Of a stretch of DNA of 64,000 nt, positions 8,405 to 17,634 are shown one piece after another (the first letter of the stretch is position 1; the number at the start of each line of letters is the position of its first letter). The DNA comes from an uncultured beta proteobacterium (GTDB lineage: Bacteria; Pseudomonadota; Gammaproteobacteria; Burkholderiales; Burkholderiaceae_B), in assembly GCA_903894155.1 (NCBI GenBank), contig CAITPF010000010.1:1-64000 (forward strand), written 5' to 3'. A program made the position numbers and the translations under genes. The notes under the pieces are model-generated. The model was given only the letters and a program-made list of their open reading frames with translations. It had not been told where the DNA came from and made no database searches.

Positions 8405-9331
8405 ATGATCAGCAACTACAAGGGCATTATTCCGGCGATTGCCTGCCCGTTCACCCCTGACCACAAGATCGATGAACCCGCGTTGCGCCGGCATGCCGCC
8501 TGGCTCGGGTCGCAACCCGGCATCGTCGCGGTGATGACCAACGGCCATACCGGCGAGGTGTTTTCGCTGCTGCCGCGCGAGCGCGCCGAAGTCACGCGCA
8601 TCGTCGCCAGCGAGCTCGAGGGACGCATTCCGGTGATTTCGTCGGTGGTCTGCGAGGGCTTGCTCGATGCAAAGGAGCAGGCCCAGATGGCGTGCGATGC
8701 GGGTGCGAAGGGCCTGGACGTCATGCCGCCGCACCATTGGCTGCGTTTTGGCCTGCGCCATGACCACGTCATGCAGTATTTCGACAATCTTTCGACGGTG
8801 GGCCTGGATCTCGTCGCGCATGTGTATCCCGCGTGGACACGCGCCTCCTACTCCACCGCCGTCATGGCGGACCTGGCACGCCTGCCCTACCTGCAGGCGT
8901 TCAAGGTCGGCCAGCGCGACATGAACAAGTACGCGGCTGACATCCTGGCCATTCGCGACGCCGATCCCACCAAGGCCATCCTGACCTGCCACGACGAATA
9001 CCTGCTCGCCTCGATGGTGCAGGGGGTGGATGGCGCGCTGGTGGGCTTTGCGACCTTCATTCCGGGACTCATCAACGATCTCTGGGAGGCCGTCAAGGCG
9101 GGCGATCTCAAGCGTGCGATGCAGGTGCAGGCGCTGATTACGCCGCTCAAGGACGCGGTCTACGGCGGCGGCGAGCCGACCGGCGAGGCCCATGCGCGCA
9201 TGAAGATGGGGATGTACCTGGCCGGCGTGCTCGATGCGCCGACGGTGCGCCCGCCAACCGAGGCGCCCGACGAACAGGAAATCGCCCGCCTGCGCGCGGC
9301 CGTGGCAAACGCCGGGCTGCTCAAGCGCTGA
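8405..9331 (+). CDS. DapA-family (dihydrodipicolinate synthase-like) aldolase/lyase
   Basis: A 308-residue class I pyruvate-aldolase-family TIM barrel. The Schiff-base lysine is in the FKVGQRD segment (about K167), and the conserved Tyr is in HVYPAW (about Y141) in place of the usual YNxP. The glycine-rich GHTGE segment near residue 50 takes the position of the DapA GTTGE pyruvate-binding loop. It is not a housekeeping DapA, being the first gene of a catabolic operon with a Bug receptor, SDR, tartrate dehydratase and Fe-alcohol dehydrogenase. An in-frame GTG at 8399 sits closer to the GGAG at 8389-8393 and is an alternative start. Likely role: cleavage or dehydration of a 2-keto acid. Confidence 0.85.
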   Translation: MISNYKGIIPAIACPFTPDHKIDEPALRRHAAWLGSQPGIVAVMTNGHTGEVFSLLPRERAEVTRIVASELEGRIPVISSVVCEGLLDAKEQAQMACDAGAKGLDVMPPHHWLRFGLRHDHVMQYFDNLSTVGLDLVAHVYPAWTRASYSTAVMADLARLPYLQAFKVGQRDMNKYAADILAIRDADPTKAILTCHDEYLLASMVQGVDGALVGFATFIPGLINDLWEAVKAGDLKRAMQVQALITPLKDAVYGGGEPTGEAHARMKMGMYLAGVLDAPTVRPPTEAPDEQEIARLRAAVANAGLLKR

Positions 9332-9357
9332 TTCCACATCACGGCGAGAGGTCAATC

Positions 9358-10329
9358 ATGTTCAAACACAAGCTATTCACGCTGCTCGCAGCGGGCTGTT
9401 GCCTTCTGCCGGTCGCGCAGGCGCAGGATGCGACCCGGAAATACCCGTCGCATTCGGTGACCGTCATCATTCCCTTTCCACCGGGCGGCACCCTCGACAC
9501 GGTGGGCCGCATGCTCGCCCAGAGGCTCGGTGAGCAGACGGGCCAGACCTTTGTGGTCGAAAACCGTGCCGGCGCGGGCGGCGTGATCGGCGGGCAGGCG
9601 GTTGCGCGTGCCAACCCCGATGGCTACACGCTGTTGTTCAGCGCATCGACGTTCGCCATGGCGCCCATGGTGGCCAAGGGCGCCGTCTATGACGTCGATC
9701 GCGACTTCAAGGCGATTGCGCTGGTGGCCAAGGCACCGCTTTCGGTGGCGGTCAGCAAGTCGGTTCCGGCGAAAAACGTCGCCGAGCTGGTTGCCTACGG
9801 CAAAGCCCAGCCGGGCGGTCTGAAAATGGCGATCGGTTCGGTCGCCTCGGCCGGTCACCTCGCAGTCGAGTTGCTCAAGAGCAAGAGCGGCGTCGATTAC
9901 ACCGTCATCCAGTACAAGGGCTCGTCGCCCGCCTACAACGACCTGATCGGCGGGCGCATCGATGGCTTCATCGATCCGATCCTCGGCTCGTTGCAGTTCG
10001 CAAAGGCCGGCCAGCTCAATGTGCTGGCAGTGACCTCTGCGGCTCGGGTCCCGAGCATGCCGGAGGTGCCGACGGTTGGCGAAACCTACCCGGGTTATGA
10101 GTTCTACAGCTGGTATGGGCTATGGGCGCCGGCGAAGGTGCCAGAGGCCATCGCGGAGTTTCTCAACGCCGAAGTCAACAAGGCGCTCACGACGGACATG
10201 GACGCGCGACTTCGCGCGCAAGGCCTGCTGCCCACGCCCGGATCGATGGCGGATTTCAGGCAGTTCCAGACCAACGACATGGCCGTTGTGCAAAAGCTGA
10301 TCACCGAGGGCGGCATCCGTGGCGAATGA
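9358..10329 (+). CDS. Bug-family (TctC) periplasmic solute receptor 2
   Basis: A 323-residue periplasmic binding protein with a signal peptide (cleavage near VAQAQD, residue 23). It has the Bug hallmarks YPSHSVTVIIPFPPGG, VVENRAGAGG and PDGYTLL, and ends in the usual C-terminal lobe. A GAGAGG-type ribosome site lies just before the ATG. It starts 27 bp after the aldolase stop and overlaps the SDR start by 11 bp, so it is firmly in this operon. The neighbouring D-tartrate dehydratase makes a tartrate-like dicarboxylate a reasonable ligand; that is inference from context. Confidence 0.9.
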   Translation: MFKHKLFTLLAAGCCLLPVAQAQDATRKYPSHSVTVIIPFPPGGTLDTVGRMLAQRLGEQTGQTFVVENRAGAGGVIGGQAVARANPDGYTLLFSASTFAMAPMVAKGAVYDVDRDFKAIALVAKAPLSVAVSKSVPAKNVAELVAYGKAQPGGLKMAIGSVASAGHLAVELLKSKSGVDYTVIQYKGSSPAYNDLIGGRIDGFIDPILGSLQFAKAGQLNVLAVTSAARVPSMPEVPTVGETYPGYEFYSWYGLWAPAKVPEAIAEFLNAEVNKALTTDMDARLRAQGLLPTPGSMADFRQFQTNDMAVVQKLITEGGIRGE

Positions 10330-11023
10330 CCCCAAGCGCCCCGTCGCGCTGGTGACCGGCACAAGCTCGGGCATCGGCCAGTCCATCGGCCGATTCCTGC
10401 TCGCGTCCGGCTGGGATGTCGTCGGTTTCGACGTTGCGCCAGCGGCAATCGAAAGCGCGTCTTTCAAGCCGGTTCGCGTGGATCTGACCGACTGCGCAGC
10501 CGCGCAGGCCGCAGCGCGCGAACATGCGTATGCCGACGCGCTGGTGCATGCCGCCGGCGTCCTTCGTGTCGGACGCCTTGGCGAGCTCAATGCCGCCGAT
10601 TTCGGCCTTATGTGGAGCCTGCACGTCGCGGCGCTGGCGAGCATCGCCGATATCCTGGGCCCGGCCATGCATCAGCGCGGTGCAGGCCGCATCGTGCTGG
10701 TGGGGAGTCGGGTTGCGCAGGGCATGCCCGGGCGCAGCCAATACGCTGCGACCAAGGCGGCGCTGATCGCGCTGGCGCGCAGCTGGGCCGGCGAGCTCAT
10801 TGAGGGCGGGGTGACTGTCAACGTGGTCTCGCCCGCCGCGACCGAGACGGCGATGCTGCAGGATCCCGCGCGAAGCGGCTCCGCCCCCAGGCTGCCGCCC
10901 CTTGGCCGGCTCATCCGCCCCGACGAGATTGCCTCGCTGGTGGCCTATCTCCTGTCGCCTGCGGCCGATGCCATCACTGGGCAGGACATCCAGATTTGCG
11001 GCGGCGCTTCGCTGCCGCGGTAG
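10319..11023 (+). CDS. Short-chain dehydrogenase/reductase
   Basis: A 234-residue classical SDR with the cofactor motif VTGTSSGIG at residues 12-20, an HAAG segment in place of NNAG, a catalytic YAATK (YxxxK), and the VNVVSPAATETAM loop after it. It would interconvert a hydroxyl and a keto group with NAD(P). Its GTG start lies inside the last codons of the Bug receptor (11-bp overlap), indicating translational coupling. In this operon it probably oxidises a hydroxy acid. An 8-bp tandem repeat lies directly downstream. Confidence 0.88.
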   Translation: MANDPKRPVALVTGTSSGIGQSIGRFLLASGWDVVGFDVAPAAIESASFKPVRVDLTDCAAAQAAAREHAYADALVHAAGVLRVGRLGELNAADFGLMWSLHVAALASIADILGPAMHQRGAGRIVLVGSRVAQGMPGRSQYAATKAALIALARSWAGELIEGGVTVNVVSPAATETAMLQDPARSGSAPRLPPLGRLIRPDEIASLVAYLLSPAADAITGQDIQICGGASLPR

Positions 11024-11050
11024 TCTGCCCAAGCCCGAATTTCGCCTGTC

Positions 11051-11090
11051 CATCAATCCATCAATCCATCAATCCATCAATCCATCAATC
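11051..11090 (+). repeat. 8-bp simple sequence repeat (CATCAATC x5)
   Basis: Five exact head-to-tail copies of CATCAATC at 11051-11090, followed by degenerate CCCCAATCCC. The tract lies between the SDR stop (11023) and the D-tartrate dehydratase start (11116). The unit length is not a multiple of three. It ends 25 bp before the ATG, within the leader or promoter of tarD, where copy-number change would alter spacing. Confidence 0.95.
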
Positions 11091-11115
11091 CCCCAATCCC
11101 TTACCGGTTGCCTCC

Positions 11116-12282
11116 ATGAAGATCGTTGAAATCCGCGAATCCACGCGCCCCATCAAGTCCAACATCCGCAACGCCTACATCGATTTTTCGAAGATGACGC
11201 TAAGCCTGGTCGCGGTGGTCACCGACGTCATCCGCGACGGCAAGCCGGTGATCGGCTATGGCTTCAACTCGAACGGCCGTTACGGCCAGGGCGCGCTGAT
11301 GCGCGAGCGCTTCATCCCGCGCGTGCTCGAGGCCGCGCCTGACAGCCTGCTCGACGAACGCGACGTGATCTGCCCCCACAAGGTGTGGGCGGCGATGATG
11401 AACAACGAGAAACCGGGGGGTCACGGCGAGCGTTCGGTGGCGGTCGGCACGATCGACATGGCGGTGTGGGACGCGGTGGCCAAGATCGAGGGCTTGCCGC
11501 TCTTTCAGATGCTGGCCAACCGCTACGGCAACGGGCAGGCGAATCGCAAGGTGTTCGTCTACGCGGCGGGCGGCTATTACTGGCCCGGACAGGGGCTCGA
11601 GGGCCTCACGCGCGAAATGCAGAGCTACCTTGACCGCGGCTATTCGGTGGTCAAGAAGAAGATCGGGGGCGCCACGCTCGCGCAAGATTGCAAGCGCATC
11701 GAGGCCGTGCTCAAACTGCTCGGCCCCGGCCAGCGATTGGCCGTTGACGCCAACGGGCGCTTTGATCTGACGACCGCCGTGGCCTACGCGAAGGAGCTGT
11801 CGCAATACGACCTCTTCTGGTACGAGGAGGCCGGCGATCCCCTCGATTACGAGCTGCAGGCCGAGCTTGCCAATCACTACGACAAGCCGATGGCCACCGG
11901 CGAAAATCTGTTTTCCATGCAGGACGCGCGCAACCTGATTCGCTACGGCGGCATGCGGCGCGACCGCGACTGGCTGCAGTTTGACTGCGCCCTGTCCTAT
12001 GGCCTGGTCGAGTACCTGCGCACGCTCGATATGCTCCGGGAGTACGGGTGGTCCGCCTCGCGCTGCATCCCGCACGGCGGGCACCAGATGTCGCTGGCGA
12101 TTGCGGCAGGCCTGGGCCTGGGCGGCAACGAGAGCTACCCCGATCTGTTCCAGCCCTACGGCGGCTTCCCGGATGGCGTGCGCGTTGAAGACAGCTACGT
12201 CACGCTGCCCGAACTGCCTGGCATCGGCTTTGAGGGCAAGGCCGATCTGTATGCGGAAATGAAGGCGCTGGCGAGCGGTTAA
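11116..12282 (+). CDS. tarD: D(-)-tartrate dehydratase, enolase superfamily
   Basis: A 388-residue mandelate-racemase-subgroup enolase enzyme. The sequence follows the Bradyrhizobium D-tartrate dehydratase closely as I remember it, including IRNAYIDFSKM, the GFNSNGRYGQG loop, EKPGGHGERS and the C-terminal QPYGGFPDGVRVE. The KxK acid/base pair is in VVKKKIGG (K180/K182). Mg ligands are D211 (VDANGRF), E237 (WYEE) and E263 (TGEN), and the catalytic His is in IPHGGH (about H320). It dehydrates D-tartrate to oxaloacetate in the cytoplasm. ATG 11116 is chosen over an upstream extension that is merely translated repeat. It lies in the operon from 8405 to 13479. Confidence 0.93.
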   Translation: MKIVEIRESTRPIKSNIRNAYIDFSKMTLSLVAVVTDVIRDGKPVIGYGFNSNGRYGQGALMRERFIPRVLEAAPDSLLDERDVICPHKVWAAMMNNEKPGGHGERSVAVGTIDMAVWDAVAKIEGLPLFQMLANRYGNGQANRKVFVYAAGGYYWPGQGLEGLTREMQSYLDRGYSVVKKKIGGATLAQDCKRIEAVLKLLGPGQRLAVDANGRFDLTTAVAYAKELSQYDLFWYEEAGDPLDYELQAELANHYDKPMATGENLFSMQDARNLIRYGGMRRDRDWLQFDCALSYGLVEYLRTLDMLREYGWSASRCIPHGGHQMSLAIAAGLGLGGNESYPDLFQPYGGFPDGVRVEDSYVTLPELPGIGFEGKADLYAEMKALASG

Positions 12283-12295
12283 GATGGGTCAAAAA

Positions 12296-12313
12296 CCTGT
12301 CGCAGACGACAGG
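12296..12313 (+). terminator. Intercistronic hairpin after tarD (possible attenuator or stabiliser)
   Basis: A perfect 6-bp inverted repeat, CCTGTC / GACAGG, with a 6-nt loop lies 14 bp after the tarD stop and 27 bp before the next ATG. There is no downstream T-run, so a full rho-independent terminator is unlikely; it may stabilise mRNA or tune expression of the dehydrogenase. Confidence 0.35.
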
Positions 12314-12339
12314 CCAGAAATCTGTCGGAGACTCGCAGC

Positions 12340-13479
12340 ATGGCGCTCATCAACTACCTGACCCAGATCCAGTTCGATTTCGGCGCGATCGCATGCCTGC
12401 AGTCCGAGTGCGAGCGCATCGGGATCTCGCGCCCGATGATCGTGACCGACCCGGGCGTGCGCGCGGCCGGGCTCGTCGACAGAGTGCTTGCCCAGTTGAA
12501 GAACCCGGACGCCGTCGGGGTCTACGACCAGACGCCGCCCAATCCAACCGAGGCGGCCGTGCGCCAGGCGCTGGCCCTCTACAGGGATGGCAAATTCGAT
12601 GGCCTGGTTGCCGTGGGCGGTGGCTCTTCGATGGATCTGGCCAAGGCGGTTGCCGTGTGCGCAACGCACGAAGGCCCGCTCAAGTTGTTTGCGGCCGTCG
12701 AGGGCGGTGCAGCCCGTATCACGGCTGCGACCGCACCCATCATTGCGATTCCGACGACTTCGGGCACGGGTAGCGAAGTGGGACGCGGCGCCATGATCAT
12801 CCTGGACGATGGCCGCAAGGCGGGCATCCTTTCGCCCTACATCATCCCGAAGTCGGCGATTTGCGATCCCGAACTGACCCTGGGGCTTCCGCCCCTGCTG
12901 ACAGCGGCGACCGGCATGGACGCCATCACGCACTGCTTCGAGACGTTCATGTCGGCAGCGCTGAACTTCCCGGCCGAGGGCATTGCACTCGATGGCTTGT
13001 GGCGCGGCTGGGCCCATATCGAGCGCGCGACCCACAGCCCAGGGGACCGCGAGGCGCGCCTGCACATGATGAGCGCATCGACCCAGGGTGCGATGGCCTT
13101 CCAGAAGGGGCTCGGCGCGGTGCACAGCCTGAGCCATTCCCTGGGCGGCATCAATCCGCGCCTGCACCACGGTACGCTCAACGCCATGTTCCTGCCTGCG
13201 GTGATCCGGTTCAACCAGGAGGCCGAGTCGATGAAATCGGCCAACAAGATGCAGCGGCTTGCGCAGACCATCGGGGTCGCAGCGGGAGACGATGTCGCGC
13301 CAGCGGTCAAGGCGCTGAACCAGAGGCTGGGATTGCCCTCGGGCCTTGCCGCCATGGGCGTGACCGAGGATTTGTTCGACCGGATCATTCAGGGCGCGCT
13401 GGCCGACCATTGCCACAAGACGAATCCGCGCCTCGCCACCGCGACCGATTACGCCGCGATCCTGCGCCAGTCGATGTAG
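12340..13479 (+). CDS. Iron-containing alcohol dehydrogenase
   Basis: A 379-residue group III metal-dependent alcohol dehydrogenase. The NAD-binding glycine loop is VAVGGGSSMD (about residues 89-98), followed by the conserved IPTTSGTGSEV. The metal ligands are an Asp in ICDPELT and histidines in MDAITHCFE, GAVHSLSH and LHHGTLN. The family includes butanol, lactaldehyde and 4-hydroxybutyrate dehydrogenases and maleylacetate reductase. A GGAG element 10 nt upstream supports the start. It is the last gene of the operon starting at 8405, so it probably oxidises or reduces a hydroxy- or keto-acid of that pathway. Confidence 0.9.
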   Translation: MALINYLTQIQFDFGAIACLQSECERIGISRPMIVTDPGVRAAGLVDRVLAQLKNPDAVGVYDQTPPNPTEAAVRQALALYRDGKFDGLVAVGGGSSMDLAKAVAVCATHEGPLKLFAAVEGGAARITAATAPIIAIPTTSGTGSEVGRGAMIILDDGRKAGILSPYIIPKSAICDPELTLGLPPLLTAATGMDAITHCFETFMSAALNFPAEGIALDGLWRGWAHIERATHSPGDREARLHMMSASTQGAMAFQKGLGAVHSLSHSLGGINPRLHHGTLNAMFLPAVIRFNQEAESMKSANKMQRLAQTIGVAAGDDVAPAVKALNQRLGLPSGLAAMGVTEDLFDRIIQGALADHCHKTNPRLATATDYAAILRQSM

Positions 13480-13481
13480 CG

Positions 13482-14576
13482 CTACTTGCTTGCGGTGCGT
13501 TGCTCGATCCAGGATGCCAGGATGTCGGCGATCTGGAGGCTGTTGGCGTCCTGCATCAACATGTGCGAGTTGCCCTTGATCCCGATGGCGGGCAGCAACA
13601 GCAACTCGGCGCGCCCGCCCGCCTTGTTGGTCTTTTCGACGAACTCGGTGCAGGTCTTGAGCCGGGGTGCCCAGCGCGTGGAAAGATCGATGTAATCGCC
13701 AAACAGCACCATGATCGGCATGCCCGTGTACGGCTTGAGGTCGCCGTCGGCTGCCGGGCAGGCTCCGGGCTCGACCGCGATGATCGCATCGATTCCGGCT
13801 CGGTCGAGCGATGCGGTCTGGAAGGGAAAGATGCCGGATTGCGAGTGGCTGATCAGAACCGTCTTCTTGAGTTGCCTGGCCAGTTCGGATAGCGCTGGCA
13901 CCGTCGGGTTCGGCGTGGGCATCGCATTGAGCCAATCGGGCACCATCTGTTGCCAGAGCTCGCGCTGCGCGGCCACCGGGAACTGCATGCCTTCATAGAC
14001 CTTGGGGTACTCGGGACCAAATCGGAAGATCCGCCAGGCCGATTCGTGGCTCGCGGCGAACACCACCGGAAGCTGGTCTGGCTTGGCGCGGCCGGTCTTG
14101 ATCGCGTTCATGGCTGTCGCGTCGACCGCCGAGCGTCCCCGACCAGATTGGTCGATGACGTACGTCGGAAACCCGCGTCGCACGAAGTACTCATCCCAGC
14201 CCATTCGCCCGTCGGGGGTGGTTTCCCAGGTTTTGCCCGTCAGGCAGCAACCGTGGATCAGCACGATCGAGGTGCCCCTGGCCGTTGCCGGCACCTGGAA
14301 GCGCGTGTACATCTGGTCGACCGTGATCGTGCCCGCAGCGGCGTAGGCCGGCAAGGTCGACAGATCCTGGGATTGGATATCGCGGCCGCCCACGAAGAAG
14401 CTGCCCTGGCGCGCGATCGTCAGCGGGCCCGCCAGGGCCTTTTTATCCAGGGCGACAATCTTGAAGCCCGGATCGCCGATCGCGTCGGCGGCGCGCGCCG
14501 CAACCGGTGCAAGCAGGGCGCCAAGAAGTGTTGCGCCCGTAAGCGCCAGTGCGAAACGATGACCGCGTCGTGCCAT
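13482..14576 (-). CDS. Secreted alpha/beta hydrolase (esterase-like)
   Basis: A 364-residue exported alpha/beta hydrolase. The signal peptide runs to about residue 30 (VAARAAD). The oxyanion region is VLIHGCC, and the nucleophile elbow is ISHSQSG, with Ser in the S-x-S-x-G setting. A late GIKGNSHMLMQD segment supplies the probable catalytic His, and paired cysteines may form disulfides. I chose ATG 14576, which has a GGAG a few bases upstream, over 14612. It converges almost directly on the iron alcohol dehydrogenase (2-bp gap), and its 5' end faces the ppa gene on the same strand. Natural substrate unknown; carboxylesterase-type activity is likely. Confidence 0.8.
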   Translation of the reverse strand: MARRGHRFALALTGATLLGALLAPVAARAADAIGDPGFKIVALDKKALAGPLTIARQGSFFVGGRDIQSQDLSTLPAYAAAGTITVDQMYTRFQVPATARGTSIVLIHGCCLTGKTWETTPDGRMGWDEYFVRRGFPTYVIDQSGRGRSAVDATAMNAIKTGRAKPDQLPVVFAASHESAWRIFRFGPEYPKVYEGMQFPVAAQRELWQQMVPDWLNAMPTPNPTVPALSELARQLKKTVLISHSQSGIFPFQTASLDRAGIDAIIAVEPGACPAADGDLKPYTGMPIMVLFGDYIDLSTRWAPRLKTCTEFVEKTNKAGGRAELLLLPAIGIKGNSHMLMQDANSLQIADILASWIEQRTASK

Positions 14577-14665
14577 GAGAAGTCTCCGAGGGGCCGATGC
14601 CTTCAGGGGCATTCTACTGGTGGCGGCCGGCGCCGGGAACGCCCCGGCCCATCCGACAAACGCGA

Positions 14666-15205
14666 TCAGGCAGGGTGTTCGGCGTTGTAGCGCTCGATGC
14701 CGGCGAAGATTTCCTTGTGGGCTTCGGCCTTGCCACCCCAGCCCTCAACCTTCACCCACTTGTTCGGCTCGAGATCTTTGTAGTGCTCGAAGAAGTGCTG
14801 GATTGCGTTCAGGCGCATCGGGTTGATGTCGGTGACTTCGAGCCAGTGGTTGTAGATCGGCAGGATTTTGTCTTCCGGCACGGCGAGCAGCTTGGCGTCT
14901 TCGCCGGCCTCGTCCGTCATCTTGAGCAGACCGAGCGCGCGGCAACGAACCACGACGCCGGGGATGACCGGGAAGGGCGTGACGACCAGAACATCGACCG
15001 GATCGCCATCGCCGGCGATCGTCTTGGGGATATAGCCGTAGTTACACGGGTAGTGCATCGCTGTTCCCATGAACCGGTCAACGAAGATGGCACCGGACTC
15101 TTTATCGACCTCGTACTTGATCGGGTCGGCGTTCATCGAAATTTCGATGATGACGTTAAACGATTCCGGGATATTTTTACCCGCGCTGACGTTGTCGAGG
15201 CTCAT
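14666..15205 (-). CDS. ppa: Soluble inorganic pyrophosphatase
   Basis: A 179-residue family I pyrophosphatase with the signature GDGDPVDVLV (Mg-binding aspartates), YPCNYGYIP, EDKILPIYNHW and a C-terminal KVEGWGG segment. It hydrolyses the PPi released by nucleic-acid, protein and acyl-CoA synthesis. Length and motifs match E. coli-type hexameric enzymes. It is divergent from hppA with a 253-bp gap, so the cytoplasmic and the proton-pumping pyrophosphatase share one regulatory region. In this window PPi would come, among other sources, from PaaK. Confidence 0.97.
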   Translation of the reverse strand: MSLDNVSAGKNIPESFNVIIEISMNADPIKYEVDKESGAIFVDRFMGTAMHYPCNYGYIPKTIAGDGDPVDVLVVTPFPVIPGVVVRCRALGLLKMTDEAGEDAKLLAVPEDKILPIYNHWLEVTDINPMRLNAIQHFFEHYKDLEPNKWVKVEGWGGKAEAHKEIFAGIERYNAEHPA

Positions 15206-15458
15206 GCGTACTCCGAATTTACCGATTTATTGGTGAATACCCTGATGTTAGCAGGGAATCTTCACTTTCCCCGGCTGACACTTTGGTAGATACTGTTACC
15301 CGCTGACCGCCTCGTGCGTGTGTGGCGCTCCGCCTTACCCGTGACGACCCGCACTTTCCAGCGGATCGGGCAGTATGGGGGTACCTGGCGGAACCAGAAT
15401 TTTAAGAGCAAGAGCCAGTCCGGAAAAGCGAGACAACACTTTTAGGGAGTTTTTGAGC

Positions 15459-17531
15459 ATGAGTAATGAAACAATGGGCCTCTACTTTGCCCTGGCCTGC
15501 GGCGTGATCGCAGTGCTGTACGGGTTTGTAGTGCGATCCTGGATTCTGGGACAAAGTACCGGCAATGCCAAGATGGTCGCCATCGCGGACGCCATCCAGC
15601 AGGGTGCGGCGGCGTATCTCTCCAAGCAGTACACCACGATCGGTGTCGTCGGCGTCGTGCTGGCCGTGCTCATCGCGCTTTTCCTGGATATGTCGACCGC
15701 CGTCGGGTTTGTCATCGGCGCCGTGCTCTCGGGCGCCTGCGGCTTTATTGGCATGAACGTGTCGGTGCGGGCCAACGTGCGCACCGCGCAGGCAGCCACC
15801 ATTGGCATGAACGAGGCGCTGAACGTGGCCTTCAAGGGCGGCGCGATCACCGGGATGCTGGTGGTTGGTCTTGGCCTGCTGGGTGTGGGACTGTTCTACA
15901 TGTACCTCGTCGCCACGGGCGCAGGCAAGGATATGTCGACCATTCTGCACCCGCTGATCGGTCTGGCGTTTGGCTCCTCCCTGATCTCGATCTTCGCGCG
16001 TCTGGGCGGCGGCATTTTCACCAAGGGTGCTGACGTCGGCGCCGATCTGGTTGGTAAAGTCGAGGCAGGCATCCCCGAGGATGATCCTCGCAACCCGGCG
16101 GTGATCGCCGACAACGTGGGCGACAACGTGGGCGATTGCGCCGGCATGGCCGCTGACCTCTTCGAGACCTACGCCGTCACGCTGATCGCGACGATGGTGC
16201 TCGGCGCGCTCATGATCAAGGGCGCGATCGGCGCGGCCGTGACCTACCCGCTCGTGCTCGGCGGGATCTCGATCATCGGCTCGATCATCGGTTGCTCGTT
16301 CGTGAAGGCAACCCCTGGCATGAAGAACGTGATGCCGGCGCTGTACAAGGGCCTGATCATTAACGGGCTGATTTCGCTGGTCGCTTTCTACTTCGCGACC
16401 AACTGGATCATTCCCGACAACGCGCTGGCTGACGTCGGCTTCGCCGTCGGCGCCAAAATGCGCCTGTTTGGCGCAACGGTCGTCGGCCTCGTGCTGACCG
16501 CGATGCTGGTCTGGATCACCGAGTACTACACCGGCACCGATTACGCGCCGGTCAAGCACATCGCCAAAGCATCGACCCAGGGTCACGGCACCAACATCAT
16601 CGCGGGCCTCGGCGTTTCGATGAAGTCGACCGCCTGGCCGGTGATCTGCGTGTGCATTGCGATCTACGCGGCTTACTGGCTCGCCGGCATCTACGGCATC
16701 GCGATCGCCGCGACGTCCATGCTGTCGATGGCCGGCATCGTGGTGGCGCTCGACGCGTACGGCCCGATTACCGACAACGCAGGCGGTATCGCCGAAATGG
16801 CGGGCATGCCCGAATCGGTGCGCAACATCACCGATCCGCTTGACGCCGTGGGCAACACGACCAAGGCGGTCACCAAGGGCTACGCGATCGGTTCGGCAGG
16901 CCTCGCCGCGCTGGTGCTGTTTGCCGATTACACCCATGCGCTTGAGTCGGCCAATATGAAGGTCACGTTCGACCTGTCGAACCACATGGTGATCATCGGC
17001 CTGTTCATCGGTGGCCTGATCCCCTACCTCTTCGGCGCCATGGCGATGGAAGCGGTTGGCCGCTGCGCGGGTGCCGTGGTCGAGGAAGTGCGTCGCCAGT
17101 TCCGCGATATTCCGGGCATCATGGACGGCTCGGGCAAGCCCGAGTACGGCAAAGCTGTTGCCATGCTGACCAGTGCCGCCATCAAGGAAATGATCATCCC
17201 CTCGCTGTTGCCGGTCGTCGTGCCGATCGCAGTGGGTCTGCTCCTCGGGCCGGCCGCGCTCGGCGGCATGCTGATGGGCACCATCGTGACGGGCCTGTTC
17301 GTCGCCATCTCGATGTGCACGGGCGGCGGTGCGTGGGACAACGCCAAGAAGTACATCGAGGAAGGCAACTACGGTGGCAAGGGTTCCGAGGCGCACAAGG
17401 CCGCCGTGACCGGCGACACCGTGGGCGATCCCTACAAGGATACGGCCGGCCCCGCCGTCAACCCGCTCATCAAGATCATCAACATCGTTGCGCTCTTGAT
17501 CGTGCCGCTGATGGTGCGCGTGTTCTCGTAA
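15459..17531 (+). CDS. hppA: Membrane-bound proton-pumping pyrophosphatase (K+-independent type)
   Basis: A 690-residue polytopic H+-translocating pyrophosphatase, with about 16 membrane spans expected for the family. The substrate-binding loops are intact: [61 protein letters not shown] and [17 protein letters not shown]. In [10 protein letters not shown] the key position is lysine (K469), which by published work on this family marks the K+-independent class. The start ATG 15459 has AGGGAG 10 nt upstream. The enzyme conserves energy of PPi as a proton gradient. It is followed by a strong terminator. Confidence 0.96.
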   Translation: MSNETMGLYFALACGVIAVLYGFVVRSWILGQSTGNAKMVAIADAIQQGAAAYLSKQYTTIGVVGVVLAVLIALFLDMSTAVGFVIGAVLSGACGFIGMNVSVRANVRTAQAATIGMNEALNVAFKGGAITGMLVVGLGLLGVGLFYMYLVATGAGKDMSTILHPLIGLAFGSSLISIFARLGGGIFTKGADVGADLVGKVEAGIPEDDPRNPAVIADNVGDNVGDCAGMAADLFETYAVTLIATMVLGALMIKGAIGAAVTYPLVLGGISIIGSIIGCSFVKATPGMKNVMPALYKGLIINGLISLVAFYFATNWIIPDNALADVGFAVGAKMRLFGATVVGLVLTAMLVWITEYYTGTDYAPVKHIAKASTQGHGTNIIAGLGVSMKSTAWPVICVCIAIYAAYWLAGIYGIAIAATSMLSMAGIVVALDAYGPITDNAGGIAEMAGMPESVRNITDPLDAVGNTTKAVTKGYAIGSAGLAALVLFADYTHALESANMKVTFDLSNHMVIIGLFIGGLIPYLFGAMAMEAVGRCAGAVVEEVRRQFRDIPGIMDGSGKPEYGKAVAMLTSAAIKEMIIPSLLPVVVPIAVGLLLGPAALGGMLMGTIVTGLFVAISMCTGGGAWDNAKKYIEEGNYGGKGSEAHKAAVTGDTVGDPYKDTAGPAVNPLIKIINIVALLIVPLMVRVFS

Positions 17532-17581
17532 GATCGCTGGTCTGGGCGCCGCACATCGCGGCGCCTGCCGCCAGACAAACG

Positions 17582-17615
17582 CCGCCCGCGCCTTACGACG
17601 CGGGCGGTTTTTTTT
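17582..17615 (+). terminator. Rho-independent terminator of hppA
   Basis: A perfect 9-bp stem CCGCCCGCG / CGCGGGCGG with an 8-nt loop is followed immediately by eight T residues, 50 bp after the hppA stop and 20 bp before the next gene. Confidence 0.95.
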
Positions 17616-17634
17616 CCTGTACCAGAGACCAAGC

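Noticed and set aside
11051-11090. CRISPR-like repeat
   Set aside because: Units are only 8 bp with no spacers, so it is a simple sequence repeat.
12289-13935. 548-codon minus-strand frame opposite the iron alcohol dehydrogenase
   Set aside because: The plus-strand gene has complete NAD and metal motifs; the minus frame has none.
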